A DNA stretch of 64,000 bases from Pyrinomonadaceae bacterium MAG19_C2-C3 (GCA_024330265.1 JANDLT010000012.1:1-64000), one strand, 5' to 3'. Counted from the stretch's first letter, positions 8,726 through 18,938 are shown. The notes: generated by a model not told the origin, from the sequence alone. Program-made: numbers and translations.

Positions 8726-9232
8726 ATGAGCGCGGAGATTCAGGCGGTCAAAACGCCCGCGACCAAAACCGATATGCCGCACGGAATACGCCGCGCAAAT
8801 GTGCGGACGATGAATTTGCGCCCGCTCATCTGCGTCGTTCCCGATGCCACTCTTGCCGAAATTCTCGCGCAAATGAAGCGAGCCGAAACGGATGCAGTCT
8901 TTGTTTGTGATGACGGTCACGTCGTCGGCATCGTTGCTTCGCGCGACATTCTCCGGCGCGTGACGGGCGGCAGACTCGATATGACAGGGGCGGTGCGTGA
9001 TTTTATGACTACGGATTTCGCACAGTTGACGAACGACGCGACCATCGGGCAAGTCGTCGAAACGATGACCGAACGTCTTGTCCAGCACGTCGCCATCAGC
9101 GACGATGGAGAATTTACGGGCGCGATTTCGGATTTGGACATCGTGACTTTTCTTGTCGAAAGTTACCCGAAAGAAACGATGAACTTGCCGCCCGTCGCCA
9201 GACAGATGATGGATACGCGCGAAGGCGAATAA
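8726..9232 (+). CDS. CBS domain pair protein
   Basis: A 168-residue soluble protein made of two CBS motifs (about residues 28-85 and 95-155), with the usual DAVFVCDDGHVVGIVASRDI and FTGAISDLDIV strand-helix patterns. CBS pairs normally bind adenine nucleotides and regulate a partner. The gene ends 74 bases before korA, and a second CBS gene follows korB, which suggests but does not prove that the oxidoreductase is the partner. A weak GAAGAA precedes the ATG. Confidence 0.88.
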   Translation: MSAEIQAVKTPATKTDMPHGIRRANVRTMNLRPLICVVPDATLAEILAQMKRAETDAVFVCDDGHVVGIVASRDILRRVTGGRLDMTGAVRDFMTTDFAQLTNDATIGQVVETMTERLVQHVAISDDGEFTGAISDLDIVTFLVESYPKETMNLPPVARQMMDTREGE

Positions 9233-9236
9233 TGAG

Positions 9237-9297
9237 GAATTGATTCATTGTCTCATTCAGTCATTGAATCAATGGGTTCCGATGAATCAATTTTTGA
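9237..9297. repeat. CATTGA/TCAATG reiterated-word spacer, copy 2
   Basis: Mirrored words (GATTCATTG, then CATTGAATC) form a hairpin around TCTCATTCAGT between the CBS gene and korA. It is related to the spacers at 2473 and 53411. The korA ribosome site GAGGT immediately follows. Confidence 0.6.
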
Positions 9298-9306
9298 GGT
9301 TTGTTA

Positions 9307-11169
9307 ATGAGCAGTGTGATTGAGATGCCGCCGCGTGAGGCGCAAATAAAAACAGAAGAATTAGAAGCCGTGACGATACGTTTCGCGGGCGATTCCGGCG
9401 ACGGAATGCAATTAACCGGAGCGCAATTCACAAATACCGCCGCCGTTTTCGGCAACGATATTTCGACGCTTCCCGATTTCCCCGCCGAGATTCGCGCCCC
9501 GCAAGGTTCACTTCCGGGCGTATCGGGCTTTCAACTCAACTTTTCGTCGCACGATGTCCGCACGCCCGGCGATACGCCGCAGGTCTTAGTGGCGATGAAT
9601 CCGGCGGCACTGAAAGTCAACATCGCGGATTTGGAAACGGGCGGCACGCTTATCGTCAACACCGACGAATTTAATGAAGCCAATTTGAAGAAAGCGGCTT
9701 ACGCCTCAAACCCGCTCGAAGACGATTCGTTGAGCGCGTATCGCGTCCATAAATTGCCGATAACTTCGTTGAATCTCGAAGCCCTGAAAACGACCGTCCA
9801 GTTGACGCGCAAGGACATGGACAGGTGCAAAAACTTTTTCGCGCTCGGCGTCTTGTACTGGCTTTATGACCGCTCTTTGGAAGCGACCGAAACTTGGATT
9901 GAAGCCAAGTTTTCCGCGAAGCCGGAAGTGATGAAAGCCAACCTCATCGCGCTTCGGACGGGATTTAATTATGCCGACACGACCGAAGTTTTCACGACGC
10001 ACTACACGGTCAAGAAAGCCGATTTGCCCGGTGGAACTTACCGCCGCATCACCGGCAACGAAGCGACCGCCATCGGTTTCATCGCCGCTTCGGAGTTGAG
10101 CGGTCTGCCGATTTTCTACGGCTCATATCCGATAACTCCGGCTTCCGACATCTTGCATGAACTCTCGCGCCGTAAGAATTTCGGTGTCAAAACTTTTCAG
10201 GCGGAAGATGAAATCGCCGCCGTCTGCGCGGCAATCGGCGCATCGTTCGCCGGACACATCGGCTTAACCGGAACGTCGGGACCCGGCGTCGCCCTCAAGC
10301 AAGAAGCCGTCGGACTCGCGGTTATGACGGAACTGCCTTTAGTTGTCATCAACGTCCAACGCGGCGGACCTTCGACCGGACTTCCGACCAAGACCGAACA
10401 GGCTGATTTACTCCAAGCTATCTATGGCAGAAACGGCGAGTGTCCGGTGATTGTGATTGCGCCCGCAACGCCCGCCGATTGTTTCAACATGGCGATTGAA
10501 GCCGTGCGTCTCGCGTTTAAGTTTATGTCGCCCGTCTTCTTTTTGTCAGACGGATATTTAGCGAACGGCGCGGAGCCTTGGGCGTTGCCGAACGTCGCGG
10601 ACTTGCCGGAGATTCCAGTTAAATTTGAAACCAATCCCGAAGGTTTTCTGCCGTACATCCGCGACGAAAAAACACTCGCGCGCCCGTTCGCCATTCCCGG
10701 CACGCCCGGTTTGGAACATCGCATCGGCGGCATAGAGAAACAACATGAAACCGGAAACGTCTCTTACGACCCGGACAACCACGAGTTTATGGTCAAGATG
10801 CGGCAAGCGAAAGTTGACCGCGCCGCACAGTTTATCCCCGACCTCGAAATCTTCGGTGAAGCTTCGGGAAGGGTTTTAGTTTTAGGTTGGGGTTCGACTT
10901 ACGGGGCGATAACTTCCGCCGTCGAACGCCTTCAACGGCAAGGCAAAAGCGTGTCGAGCGCGCACCTGAAATACTTGAATCCGTTTCCGAAAAACACCGC
11001 CGAAGTTCTAAAGGGTTTCGAGCGCGTCATCATCCCGGAAATGAACTTGGGTCAACTTGCGATGCTGGTACGTTCGCGGTTTCTGGTTGACGCCGTGACG
11101 CTCTCGAAAGTCAAAGGTCGCCCGTTCCAGATACGCGAAATCATGGCGAAGGTTGAAGAGTATTTATGA
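9307..11169 (+). CDS. korA: 2-oxoacid:acceptor oxidoreductase, subunit alpha (gamma-alpha fusion)
   Basis: Large subunit of a 2-oxoacid:ferredoxin oxidoreductase, probably the 2-oxoglutarate enzyme, which oxidatively decarboxylates the oxoacid to acyl-CoA with ferredoxin as acceptor. Residues about 15-200 are the gamma domain ([14 protein letters not shown]), fused to the alpha/pyrimidine-binding domain from about 240 ([44 protein letters not shown]). The 620-residue length fits KorA fusions. The ATG at 9307 has GAGGT seven bases upstream. An in-frame TTG six bases earlier is less likely. KorB lies downstream, separated by a Uma2 gene. 2-Oxoglutarate specificity is inferred from the fusion layout. 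Confidence 0.93.
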   Translation: MSSVIEMPPREAQIKTEELEAVTIRFAGDSGDGMQLTGAQFTNTAAVFGNDISTLPDFPAEIRAPQGSLPGVSGFQLNFSSHDVRTPGDTPQVLVAMNPAALKVNIADLETGGTLIVNTDEFNEANLKKAAYASNPLEDDSLSAYRVHKLPITSLNLEALKTTVQLTRKDMDRCKNFFALGVLYWLYDRSLEATETWIEAKFSAKPEVMKANLIALRTGFNYADTTEVFTTHYTVKKADLPGGTYRRITGNEATAIGFIAASELSGLPIFYGSYPITPASDILHELSRRKNFGVKTFQAEDEIAAVCAAIGASFAGHIGLTGTSGPGVALKQEAVGLAVMTELPLVVINVQRGGPSTGLPTKTEQADLLQAIYGRNGECPVIVIAPATPADCFNMAIEAVRLAFKFMSPVFFLSDGYLANGAEPWALPNVADLPEIPVKFETNPEGFLPYIRDEKTLARPFAIPGTPGLEHRIGGIEKQHETGNVSYDPDNHEFMVKMRQAKVDRAAQFIPDLEIFGEASGRVLVLGWGSTYGAITSAVERLQRQGKSVSSAHLKYLNPFPKNTAEVLKGFERVIIPEMNLGQLAMLVRSRFLVDAVTLSKVKGRPFQIREIMAKVEEYL

Positions 11170-11188
11170 AGCGAGGTCAGGCAGCAAC

Positions 11189-11737
11189 ATGAGTACGGTC
11201 ATTAAAGAAGCGACTATCGAAGACTTGTACAAAGTCGAAGGCAAAGCCGAAATCATCAACGGAGAAATCGTCCTGATGCCACCGACCGGATTTATACCGA
11301 ATCGCGGCGCGAGCAACATTTATTCCAGCTTGCGCGAACATGAAAAAAACGTTCCTGACGGGCTTGCCGTTTCCGACAACATGGCGTTTGAAGTCAATCT
11401 CTCTCATCGGAAAACCTTGAGTCCCGATGCGGCTTTCTTTACCGGCAAGCCGAGCATGAAATTTGCGAAAGGCGCGCCCCTGTTCGCGGTCGAAGTTCGC
11501 AACGAAAACGATTACGGCAAAACTCAAGAACGCGAAATGAAAACTAAGCGTGATGATTATTTTGCGTGCGGCACGCTCGTCGTCTGGGACGTTGATATGT
11601 TGAGCGACGCTGCGCCCATTAAATCTTACGACGCGAACAACCCCGATACGCCGCGTGTCTTTCGTCGCGGCGGAATCGCGGATGCCGAACTCGCGCTTCC
11701 CGGCTGGCGTTTCGCGGTTGATGAACTGTTTAGATAA
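11189..11737 (+). CDS. Uma2 family protein between korA and korB
   Basis: A 182-residue protein of the Uma2 (DUF820) family, predicted PD-(D/E)XK nuclease fold and unproven function. Motifs are EIINGEIVLMPP near the N terminus, PDAAFF in the middle, then FAVEVRNEND with the catalytic-type Glu, and VVWDVD at the end of the core. GAGGT lies 11 bases before the ATG at 11189. An earlier ATG at 11153 would overlap korA. It starts 19 bases after korA and ends 39 bases before korB, so it is probably co-transcribed with both although it has no known part in the enzyme. It is the most divergent of the four Uma2 copies here. Confidence 0.85.
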   Translation: MSTVIKEATIEDLYKVEGKAEIINGEIVLMPPTGFIPNRGASNIYSSLREHEKNVPDGLAVSDNMAFEVNLSHRKTLSPDAAFFTGKPSMKFAKGAPLFAVEVRNENDYGKTQEREMKTKRDDYFACGTLVVWDVDMLSDAAPIKSYDANNPDTPRVFRRGGIADAELALPGWRFAVDELFR

Positions 11738-11776
11738 GCCGACGAATTTTAGGAATAAGAGTTTTATAAATACAAG

Positions 11777-13021
11777 ATGAATACGAACGGTAATAACAAC
11801 ACAAAAGGCGAAGCACCGCTTGAGCCGAAGAATTTGAACGACGCGAAAATCGAATTGATGAGCGGTGCGGAAGCCGCCGCTTCCGTCGAAGCTTACGCGG
11901 GTTCTGCCGCTACCGGAGAAGTCGCCCCCGATGTCAAAAAACTGACGCGCGCCGATTTCGTTTCCGGTCAGGAAGTGCGGTGGTGTCCGGGTTGCGGCGA
12001 TTATTCGATTCTCAATAACGTCCAGAAAGTGATGCCCGAACTCGGCATTCCGCGCGAAAAAGTGGTGTTCATTTCGGGCATCGGATGCTCGTCGCGGTTT
12101 CCGTACTACATGAACACCTTCGGCTTTCACACGATTCACGGGCGCGCACCCGGCTTTGCAACGGGAGTCAAAACCGCGAATCCCGATTTGAGCGTGTGGG
12201 TCGTGACGGGCGACGGCGATGCTTTGTCAATCGGCGGCAATCACTTTATGCACGTCATTCGTCGCAACCTCGACATCAACTATCTGTTGTTCAATAACCG
12301 GATTTACGGTTTGACGAAGGGGCAATACAGCCCCACGTCGGAGCAAGGGAAGCGGACGAAATCAAGCCCGATGGGGGTGGTTGATTTTCCGATAAATCCC
12401 GTGTCCTTAGCCGTCGCATCGGAAGCGACTTTCGTGGCGCGCTCGCTCGATATTGATGTCAAGCATTTGAGCCACACGATTGAAGCCGCCGCCCGACATA
12501 AAGGCACGTCGTTCGTAGAGATTTATCAGAACTGCAATATCTTTAACGACGGGGCGTTTCAGTATTTCACCGACCGTGCGATTCGTTCGGACAACATGCT
12601 GTATCTCGAACACGGCAAGCCGCTCGTGTTCGGCAAAAACAGCGACAAAGGTATTCGCATCGTCGGCTCGCAACCCGAAGTCATAGAGCTTAACGCGACG
12701 ACGAATTTAACCGCCGACGATTGCCACACGCACGACATACACAGCCCGGATTCATCGCTCGCCTTCATTTTGGGACGCATGGAGCAACCGCGCTTCCCGC
12801 AACCCGTCGGCATTTTCCGCCAAGTCGAACGCGACACTTATGAGGAACAGGTCGCCGCGCAAATCGAAGACGCGATTGAAAAACAGGGACGTGGAAGATT
12901 AGCGAAACTCATCAATAGCGGCGACACTTGGACGGTCGGGGAAGGTGACGCAGTGGGCGGATTTATGCCCGCCGCTTCCGGCGACAACACCGAAACGGTC
13001 ACGGGCAGTTCACCGGATTAA
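11777..13021 (+). CDS. korB: 2-oxoacid:ferredoxin oxidoreductase, subunit beta
   Basis: Thiamine diphosphate-binding subunit partnering korA. WCPGCGDYSIL carries the cysteines typical of the beta subunit. GIGCSSRFPYY, HGRAPGFATGVK and the ThDP/Mg motif running from TGDGDALSIGGNH to LLFNNRIYG are all present. It is 414 residues, longer than usual: about 55 acidic, Asn/Ala-rich residues precede the conserved core, and a roughly 70-residue C-terminal extension follows it. The first ATG at 11777 is taken, although no strong ribosome site is seen; a shorter start inside the extension cannot be excluded. Confidence 0.93.
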   Translation: MNTNGNNNTKGEAPLEPKNLNDAKIELMSGAEAAASVEAYAGSAATGEVAPDVKKLTRADFVSGQEVRWCPGCGDYSILNNVQKVMPELGIPREKVVFISGIGCSSRFPYYMNTFGFHTIHGRAPGFATGVKTANPDLSVWVVTGDGDALSIGGNHFMHVIRRNLDINYLLFNNRIYGLTKGQYSPTSEQGKRTKSSPMGVVDFPINPVSLAVASEATFVARSLDIDVKHLSHTIEAAARHKGTSFVEIYQNCNIFNDGAFQYFTDRAIRSDNMLYLEHGKPLVFGKNSDKGIRIVGSQPEVIELNATTNLTADDCHTHDIHSPDSSLAFILGRMEQPRFPQPVGIFRQVERDTYEEQVAAQIEDAIEKQGRGRLAKLINSGDTWTVGEGDAVGGFMPAASGDNTETVTGSSPD

Positions 13022-13044
13022 ACCTTTCAGTCGAAGAGAAGTCT

Positions 13045-13566
13045 ATGAACACTTTTATCTGTCCGGCGTGCGGCACGGAGAACATCGAAGGTGCTGACCG
13101 TTGCGAAAACTGTATGACGGGTTTGCGTAACTTGGACGTGCCACGCGCCGATGCGACGGGCGGCGTCGTGCGTTCGGTGATGGAAACTACCGTCGGTGAG
13201 TTGAAGCACGATGAACCGCTCACGCTCGCGGCTTCCGCGACGACGGATGATGCGGTGCGTGCGATGCGCGACCCGACAAACAACGGGACGCACAACTGCG
13301 TCCTCGTTATCGGAGACGACAGGTTAATCGGGATGTTGACCGAACAAGCCGTGATTGATGCTTTAAGTCGGGGTGTGCCGACCCGTGTCGAATCGTTGAT
13401 GACTCTTTCGCCGGAGACTTTGAGCGAGAGCGATACGGTCGCTGCCGCCCTCAACAGAATGGCGATTGACCGTTTGCGTTGCGTGCCGATTCAAAAAGAT
13501 GACGGCGGGTTTTCGATTCTTACGACGGCGAATGTCTTGCGCTATATCGCGGGCGAAGATTGGTAA
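13045..13566 (+). CDS. Zinc-ribbon plus CBS-pair protein
   Basis: A 173-residue protein with an N-terminal zinc ribbon (CPACG at residues 6-10 and CENC about 15 residues later) joined to two CBS motifs (about residues 50-110 and 112-172). The CBS pair suggests adenylate sensing; the ribbon may bind protein or nucleic acid. It begins 23 bases after korB, so it is probably in the same transcript as korA, Uma2 and korB. Together with the CBS protein at 8726 it brackets the oxidoreductase, which supports a regulatory link by context only. Confidence 0.85.
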   Translation: MNTFICPACGTENIEGADRCENCMTGLRNLDVPRADATGGVVRSVMETTVGELKHDEPLTLAASATTDDAVRAMRDPTNNGTHNCVLVIGDDRLIGMLTEQAVIDALSRGVPTRVESLMTLSPETLSESDTVAAALNRMAIDRLRCVPIQKDDGGFSILTTANVLRYIAGEDW

Positions 13567-13674
13567 GCTTGAATCCTTCTCTGCCTTATGATTGTCCCGT
13601 TCGCGCTCACCTGATAAAACTTAACCGCACTCAAAGTGTTGTGCGGCAATTCTGTATTTCGTGGAGATATTGCT

Positions 13675-15834
13675 ATGAACTCGCGCTCCTTGATTGCTTT
13701 CTCGCTGATTCTTTCATTCTTAACAACCGCTTTCGCTCAACAAACCGTTCCGCAAAACCGTGATGACACCGGCGATGATAGTGTGGTTGAAATCACCACC
13801 AATCTCGTCCAGATTGATGCCGTCGTAACCGATAAAAACGGCGACCCGGTAACGGATTTAACCGCCGCCGATTTTGAGATTTATGAAGACGACAAGCCGC
13901 AACCGATAACCAACTTTTCTTTCGTTTCGCTTGCCTCTGCCGCGCCCGTAAATTCAGCGACCGCGACAAATTCGACGGCAAAAATCGCTGATAAAAAATC
14001 GTTACCGCCCGCGCCTTCGTTTCGAGTGCGCGCAGACGAAGCGCGACGCACGATTGCATTTGTCGCCAGCGACCTTTCGTTGTTGAGTGCAGGCGCGACG
14101 CGCGAGGCACTAAAGAAGTATGTTGACGAGATGATGCAGCCGAACGATTTAGTCGGCATCTTTCGCGTCAGTGGTGGCGGCGCGGCGTTGCAACAATTCA
14201 CCGCCGATAAACGCCAGCTTTACCGCGCGATTCAAAAGGTGCGGTTTCTTCCAATGGCGTTTGGTCCGGGTGCAGATGTTTTCGACAACGCGAAAAGCGA
14301 CTACACGATAAAAGCTCCAACCTCCATTGGAGTCGGGCAGGGAGTTTTTGAAGACGAAACGACGCGCCGCAATCGTGAGAACAGCGACAATACGATTGCC
14401 GACATTTTCGCAAACCGCACACTCGGCGTTCTGTTTTTCCTCATCAACGATTTGCAGAAACTTCCCGGACGCAAAGCCCTCGTGCTGTTTTCCGACGGCA
14501 TCCCAGTAGCGAACAGTCCACGCAGTCGAGACGCTCTGCGCCGTTTGATTGACTTGGCGAATCGCGCTTCCGTCACGATTTACACGATGGATGCGCGCGG
14601 ACTTTTGATACCGAGCGGTATCACCGCCGCCGATGATGTGCTACCCGATGACACGGGCAGTTTGCGCGAGCGGCGGCGCGCTTCAGTGTTTGATTCGCGT
14701 AACGGATTGAACTTCTTGGCAGAGGAAACCGGCGGGCTTTTCCGTTACGATGCCAACGATTTAAGCATCGGGATTCGCCGCGTACTGCGCGACCAGAGCG
14801 GTTATTACCTTATCGGTTACCGCCCTTCGAGCGAGACCTTTGCGCGGGCGACGGATAAATTCCGGCGCATCAAAGTGCGGGTCAAACGTCCCGGCTTGAC
14901 GGTTCGCGCGCGTAGTGGATTCTACGGCGTGACAGAAAAACCTGTGCAACAAAAAACGCGCACCGGCGATAAACAACTTTACGCCGTCCTCGCTTCGCCG
15001 CTTGCCGCCGATGACGTGCGGCTGCGTTTGACTTCGCAGTACGGCAAGCCGCCGGTTGGTGAAGCATTTACACAAGCCTTGCTCTACATCAATCCGCAAG
15101 ACATCACGTTTACCGACGAAGCCGACGGGCAGAAGAAGTTATCTTTGGACGTTGCCGCCGTCACGTTTCGCAATGACAGCAAAATCGTTGACGAGTTCAC
15201 ACGCACGCACACCGTGCGCCTCAATAATGAGTCGTACCGCTTTATCGCGCAGAACGGACTCGCCTACGCGATTGACGTTCCGACAAAACAGGCGGGTGCT
15301 TATCAGTTGCGCGTCGTCGTCCGCGACAACAATTCGGGACGCATCGGTTCGACAAGCGAGTTTATGGACGTACCGCAATTCGAGCAAAACAGAATCGCAC
15401 TTTCGAGTTTGTTCTTGCGCGAGTTGCAAGATGCACAAACCGTCATCACGACCGGGAAAACGGATGTCAATCAAGCCCTTGCCCCCATCGCTTCCGCATC
15501 CGCTCCGGCACTGCGTCAATTCAAATCCGGCGCAACGCTTACCTACGGTTATTGGATTTACGGCGCGGCGGCGCGCAACGATGCGGGCAAGCCGCGACAA
15601 CTGACCGCGCAACTGCGTTTGTTCCGCGAAGGAGAATTATTAGTCACCGGACAAGAAGAGAAGGTAGCAGCGCAGCAATCCGACCCGAACAAATTTGACG
15701 ACTTCGGGCTTTTCAAACTTAACCCGAACGCGACGCGCGGCGATTACACACTGCAAATCGTCGTCAACGAAACGGCGGCGAACGGCAAACACGAAACCGT
15801 CGCACAATCAATTGATTTCACCGTTGTCCCTTGA
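13675..15834 (+). CDS. Secreted VWFA-related domain protein (acidobacterial type)
   Basis: A 719-residue secreted protein. A signal peptide covers residues 1-22, ending in TAFAQ. The sequence then follows the VWFA-related family common in Acidobacteriota: an NLVQIDAVVTDKNGDPV strand, the extracellular DFEIYEDDKPQPITNF segment, then a von Willebrand A-like core with ALVLFSDGIP and GLNFLAEETGG, and YYLIGYRP near residue 370. The C-terminal half is beta-rich and unassigned. Substrate and partners are unknown. The ATG at 13675 has GGAG about nine bases upstream. It is monocistronic and ends at a strong terminator. Confidence 0.88.
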   Translation: MNSRSLIAFSLILSFLTTAFAQQTVPQNRDDTGDDSVVEITTNLVQIDAVVTDKNGDPVTDLTAADFEIYEDDKPQPITNFSFVSLASAAPVNSATATNSTAKIADKKSLPPAPSFRVRADEARRTIAFVASDLSLLSAGATREALKKYVDEMMQPNDLVGIFRVSGGGAALQQFTADKRQLYRAIQKVRFLPMAFGPGADVFDNAKSDYTIKAPTSIGVGQGVFEDETTRRNRENSDNTIADIFANRTLGVLFFLINDLQKLPGRKALVLFSDGIPVANSPRSRDALRRLIDLANRASVTIYTMDARGLLIPSGITAADDVLPDDTGSLRERRRASVFDSRNGLNFLAEETGGLFRYDANDLSIGIRRVLRDQSGYYLIGYRPSSETFARATDKFRRIKVRVKRPGLTVRARSGFYGVTEKPVQQKTRTGDKQLYAVLASPLAADDVRLRLTSQYGKPPVGEAFTQALLYINPQDITFTDEADGQKKLSLDVAAVTFRNDSKIVDEFTRTHTVRLNNESYRFIAQNGLAYAIDVPTKQAGAYQLRVVVRDNNSGRIGSTSEFMDVPQFEQNRIALSSLFLRELQDAQTVITTGKTDVNQALAPIASASAPALRQFKSGATLTYGYWIYGAAARNDAGKPRQLTAQLRLFREGELLVTGQEEKVAAQQSDPNKFDDFGLFKLNPNATRGDYTLQIVVNETAANGKHETVAQSIDFTVVP

Positions 15835-15857
15835 GCATCCGGTTTTAGGCAAACGCA

Positions 15858-15896
15858 AAAGAGGCGAGAGAGATTTGTAATCTCTCTCGCCTCTTT
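15858..15896. terminator. Perfect 18-bp bidirectional terminator hairpin
   Basis: The arms at 15858-15875 and 15879-15896 are exact complements with a three-base TGT loop. AAA on one side and TTT on the other flank the GC-rich stem AGAGGCGAGAGAGA. It lies between the convergent VWFA gene and the small gene at 15943, so it can stop transcription from both sides. Confidence 0.88.
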
Positions 15897-15942
15897 ACAT
15901 TCTGGTTTTCGCTTCAGCGCACTTGCGCCTTACGAAGCAAAT

Positions 15943-16260
15943 CTAAGTTTTGCTTTTGTCGGCATTGGCGATTTGTTGTTTCGCTTGTCGTTCGCCGCCC
16001 GATTGTCCGAGCGGTTCGCCGACGGGAATCGCGCCGGGCGTCGAGGGCGAAACTGTGTCGGGTGTGACGGAATCGCCGCCGAAATGCTGCGCGGATTCGT
16101 CGGCGAACATCTCGCTGTTTTCCCCGCGCACACCGCTTAACGCGGGCGTGCCGTCTTCCATTTCCTGACGCTTGGCGTCAAGGTCTTCGCCGCGTCCCAT
16201 GCGTTGCCCGCGCGGTTGTTCAGGAATGCCGACCTTGTGTTGTTCTTCGTTATCGCTCAC
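15943..16260 (-). CDS. Small disordered hydrophilic protein
   Basis: A 105-residue protein without hydrophobic core segments, rich in Gly, Glu, Asp, Ser and Pro. It is probably intrinsically disordered. It has no recognised domain. The start is a GTG at 16260, with AAGGAG eight bases upstream, which makes translation credible. It lies 33 bases downstream of lon on the same strand, so the two may share a transcript. Such hydrophilic proteins can be stress-related, but nothing in the sequence shows this. Confidence 0.7.
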   Translation of the reverse strand: MSDNEEQHKVGIPEQPRGQRMGRGEDLDAKRQEMEDGTPALSGVRGENSEMFADESAQHFGGDSVTPDTVSPSTPGAIPVGEPLGQSGGERQAKQQIANADKSKT

Positions 16261-16293
16261 GATTGTTCTCCTTGTTCGAGTAGGAAACGAAAC

Positions 16294-18807
16294 TTACTCG
16301 TCGCTCTTAACGTGCATCTGCTCCATCTGCGAAACTTCCGCGACCGCACCGCCGTTACGGTTATTGTCATGGCGCACGATGTCGCTTAACACGGGCGCGG
16401 GCGGCGGTACAGATACTTGTTTTTCCAACGTCGCATCGAGGGCTTCGCGTATGTTGCCCGCGAAAACGATTTCCAAATCTTTACGCACGTCATCCGGGAT
16501 TTCTTCAATCACCGCTTCATTGCGCGACGGCAGCACGATGCGGTGGATTCCGGCGCGATGCGCGGCGAGGATTTTTTCCTTCACGCCGCCGACCGGAAAC
16601 ACCAAACCCGACAGAGTGATTTCACCTGTCATCGCCGTGTCGCTTCGCACTCTCCGCCCCGTGTGAAGGGAAGCGAGTGCGGAAGTCATCGCCACGCCCG
16701 CCGAAGGTCCGTCCTTCGGAATCGCGCCGGCGGGAACGTGAAGATGCACGCCGTAGGATTTGAACATCTCCGGGTTGATGTCGAACTCATTCGCGTGCGA
16801 CCACAGGTATGAGCGCGCGGCGCGTGCCGATTCCTGCATCACTTCACCGAGTTGTCCGGTCAAAGTCAAACCGCTTCCGCCGGGTAAGAGCGACGCTTCG
16901 ATAAACAGAATCTCGCCGCCCATTTCCGTCCACGCCATGCCGGTGGCGACGCCGGGCGCGACTTCCGCGCGGGCTTCTTCCGGGTAGAAGCGCGGCGCGC
17001 CAAGTAGTTCTTTGATGTCCGAAGCTTCGACGCGAATGTTTTCGGTTTCGCCCGTCGCAATCTTGAGCGCGACTTTACGGGCGACACTGCCGATGTTGCG
17101 CTCCATTTGCCGCACGCCCGCTTCGCGCGTGTAGCGTGCCGCAATCAGCATCAAGGCTTCGTCGGAGATTTCGAGTTGCTCTCCGGTCAAACCGTTCTCT
17201 TTGACTTGGCGCGGCACGAGATACTGTTTTGCGATGTGCAGTTTTTCTTGGTCGCTATAACCCGCGATTTGGATTATCTCCATGCGGTCACGAAGCGGCG
17301 CGGGAATCGGTGCGAGTTGATTCGCCGTCGCAATGAAGAACGTTTTCGATAAATCGAACGGCAAGTCAAGGTAGTTATCGCGGAACGTGTCGTTCTGTTG
17401 CGGGTCTAAAATCTCAAGCAGCGCGCTTGACGGGTCGCCGCGAAAATCGTTGCCGAGCTTATCAATCTCGTCCAACATCATCACCGGATTATTAACTTTC
17501 GCCCGCCGCATTGCCTGAATAATTCTTCCCGGCATCGCCCCGATATATGTGCGGCGATGCCCGCGAAGTTCCGCTTCGTCACGCATTCCGCCGAGCGAGA
17601 TGCGTTCAAACTCACGTCCCAAAGCACGCGCGATTGAACGACCGAGCGAGGTTTTACCGACGCCGGGAGGACCCGACAAACACAGTATCGGCGAACGCGC
17701 ATCATTGCGAAGTTTGATGACCGCTAAAAATTCCAGTATGCGTTCCTTCACGTCTTCGAGTCCGTAATGGTCTTCGTCGAGAACACGACGGGCTTCCGCT
17801 AAATCGAGTTTGTCATCGCTCGAAGTTTTCCAAGGCAAATCTAAAACGTATTCGAGATAAGTGCGTATGACGTGATAATCGGGGGCGGCTTGCGGCAATT
17901 TCTCCATGCGCTTGAGTTCGCGTTCGGCTTCCTTACGCACGTCTTCCGGCAAGTCTGCGGCGTCGAGACGTTCGCGCATCTGTTGGGCTTCGGCTTGTTC
18001 GCCGCCTTCGTCGTCGCCCAACTCTTTCTGAATCGCTTTCATCTGTTGACGAAGGAAATAGTCGCGTTGTCCCTTTTCCATTTCGCCTTGGGCTTCGGTC
18101 GCAATCTTCGAGCGCAAGCCGATGATTTCGACTTCGCGCGCAAGGCGCGCGTAAGCCAGACGCAGGAGTTCATCCATCGTGTTGGCTTCGAGCATCTGTT
18201 GTTCGTGTTCGAGTCCGAGATTGAGAACACTCGCCAGAAAGTACGCAAGTTGCACGGGTTCATCGGAACTCATAATCGCGGTGCGAATCTCGATTGGAAC
18301 TTGCGGCAGCATCGCCAGAGCCTGTTGGATTTGCGATTGCATGTTGCGCTTCAGGGCTTCGACTTCATCGGCATCGGTAACGGTCAGGGCGGGAAGGATG
18401 CGAACCCGCGCCCGCAAGTGGGGTTGTTCCTGAACCCATTCGACGACTTCGACGCGCTCCGTACCTTGCACGATAACCTGTATCGCATCATCGGCGCGCA
18501 TCATGCGTTTGATGGTGACGAGTGTGCCGACTTGATAAACGTCAGCCTTGCCTGCTTCCGCGTCGGACGTGTGTTCGGGACGCACGCTAATGGTCGCCAG
18601 TAACTTTTCTTCGGTCGGTAGCGTCGCTTCAACCGCCGACATAGAGCGCGGACGCCCGACGGTCAAAGGGACGAACGTACCGGGAAAGAGGGTTGTGTTC
18701 TGCAACGGTAAAACCGCGATTTCAAAAATCTCGCTCATCGGAGTTTGCCCGCTGGTCGCTTCGCCGTCACTTCCGGCGTTAATCGGTTGTTCGTTGTGTT
18801 CAGTCAT
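16294..18807 (-). CDS. lon: ATP-dependent protease Lon
   Basis: Cytoplasmic AAA+ serine protease that degrades misfolded and regulatory proteins. The 837 residues follow the LonA order: N-terminal substrate-binding domain (about 28-225) and helical region, then an ATPase domain with Walker A GPPGVGKT near residue 377 and Walker B MMLDEID. The Ser-Lys peptidase domain has KDGPSAG, with the serine near residue 702, and GGVKEK, with the lysine about 43 residues on. The ATG at 18807 lacks a clear ribosome site. It sits with an Hsp20 gene and a CBS gene on the same strand, a protein-quality-control neighbourhood. Confidence 0.97.
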   Translation of the reverse strand: MTEHNEQPINAGSDGEATSGQTPMSEIFEIAVLPLQNTTLFPGTFVPLTVGRPRSMSAVEATLPTEEKLLATISVRPEHTSDAEAGKADVYQVGTLVTIKRMMRADDAIQVIVQGTERVEVVEWVQEQPHLRARVRILPALTVTDADEVEALKRNMQSQIQQALAMLPQVPIEIRTAIMSSDEPVQLAYFLASVLNLGLEHEQQMLEANTMDELLRLAYARLAREVEIIGLRSKIATEAQGEMEKGQRDYFLRQQMKAIQKELGDDEGGEQAEAQQMRERLDAADLPEDVRKEAERELKRMEKLPQAAPDYHVIRTYLEYVLDLPWKTSSDDKLDLAEARRVLDEDHYGLEDVKERILEFLAVIKLRNDARSPILCLSGPPGVGKTSLGRSIARALGREFERISLGGMRDEAELRGHRRTYIGAMPGRIIQAMRRAKVNNPVMMLDEIDKLGNDFRGDPSSALLEILDPQQNDTFRDNYLDLPFDLSKTFFIATANQLAPIPAPLRDRMEIIQIAGYSDQEKLHIAKQYLVPRQVKENGLTGEQLEISDEALMLIAARYTREAGVRQMERNIGSVARKVALKIATGETENIRVEASDIKELLGAPRFYPEEARAEVAPGVATGMAWTEMGGEILFIEASLLPGGSGLTLTGQLGEVMQESARAARSYLWSHANEFDINPEMFKSYGVHLHVPAGAIPKDGPSAGVAMTSALASLHTGRRVRSDTAMTGEITLSGLVFPVGGVKEKILAAHRAGIHRIVLPSRNEAVIEEIPDDVRKDLEIVFAGNIREALDATLEKQVSVPPPAPVLSDIVRHDNNRNGGAVAEVSQMEQMHVKSDE

Positions 18808-18938
18808 CGGTTAAATCAACTCGCTAAAATGAAAATTGTGGAGATTATAAAAGTAAAAAATGTGAGAACTATCGCGCTAACTTAGATGCGGGTTCGTCCT
18901 TACAATCAGCAAACGCAATCAGCAAGCGGACGACGCTT

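Noticed and set aside
17872-18603. 243-residue open frame opposite lon
   Set aside because: It is antisense to a well-conserved protease gene and has no recognisable motifs.
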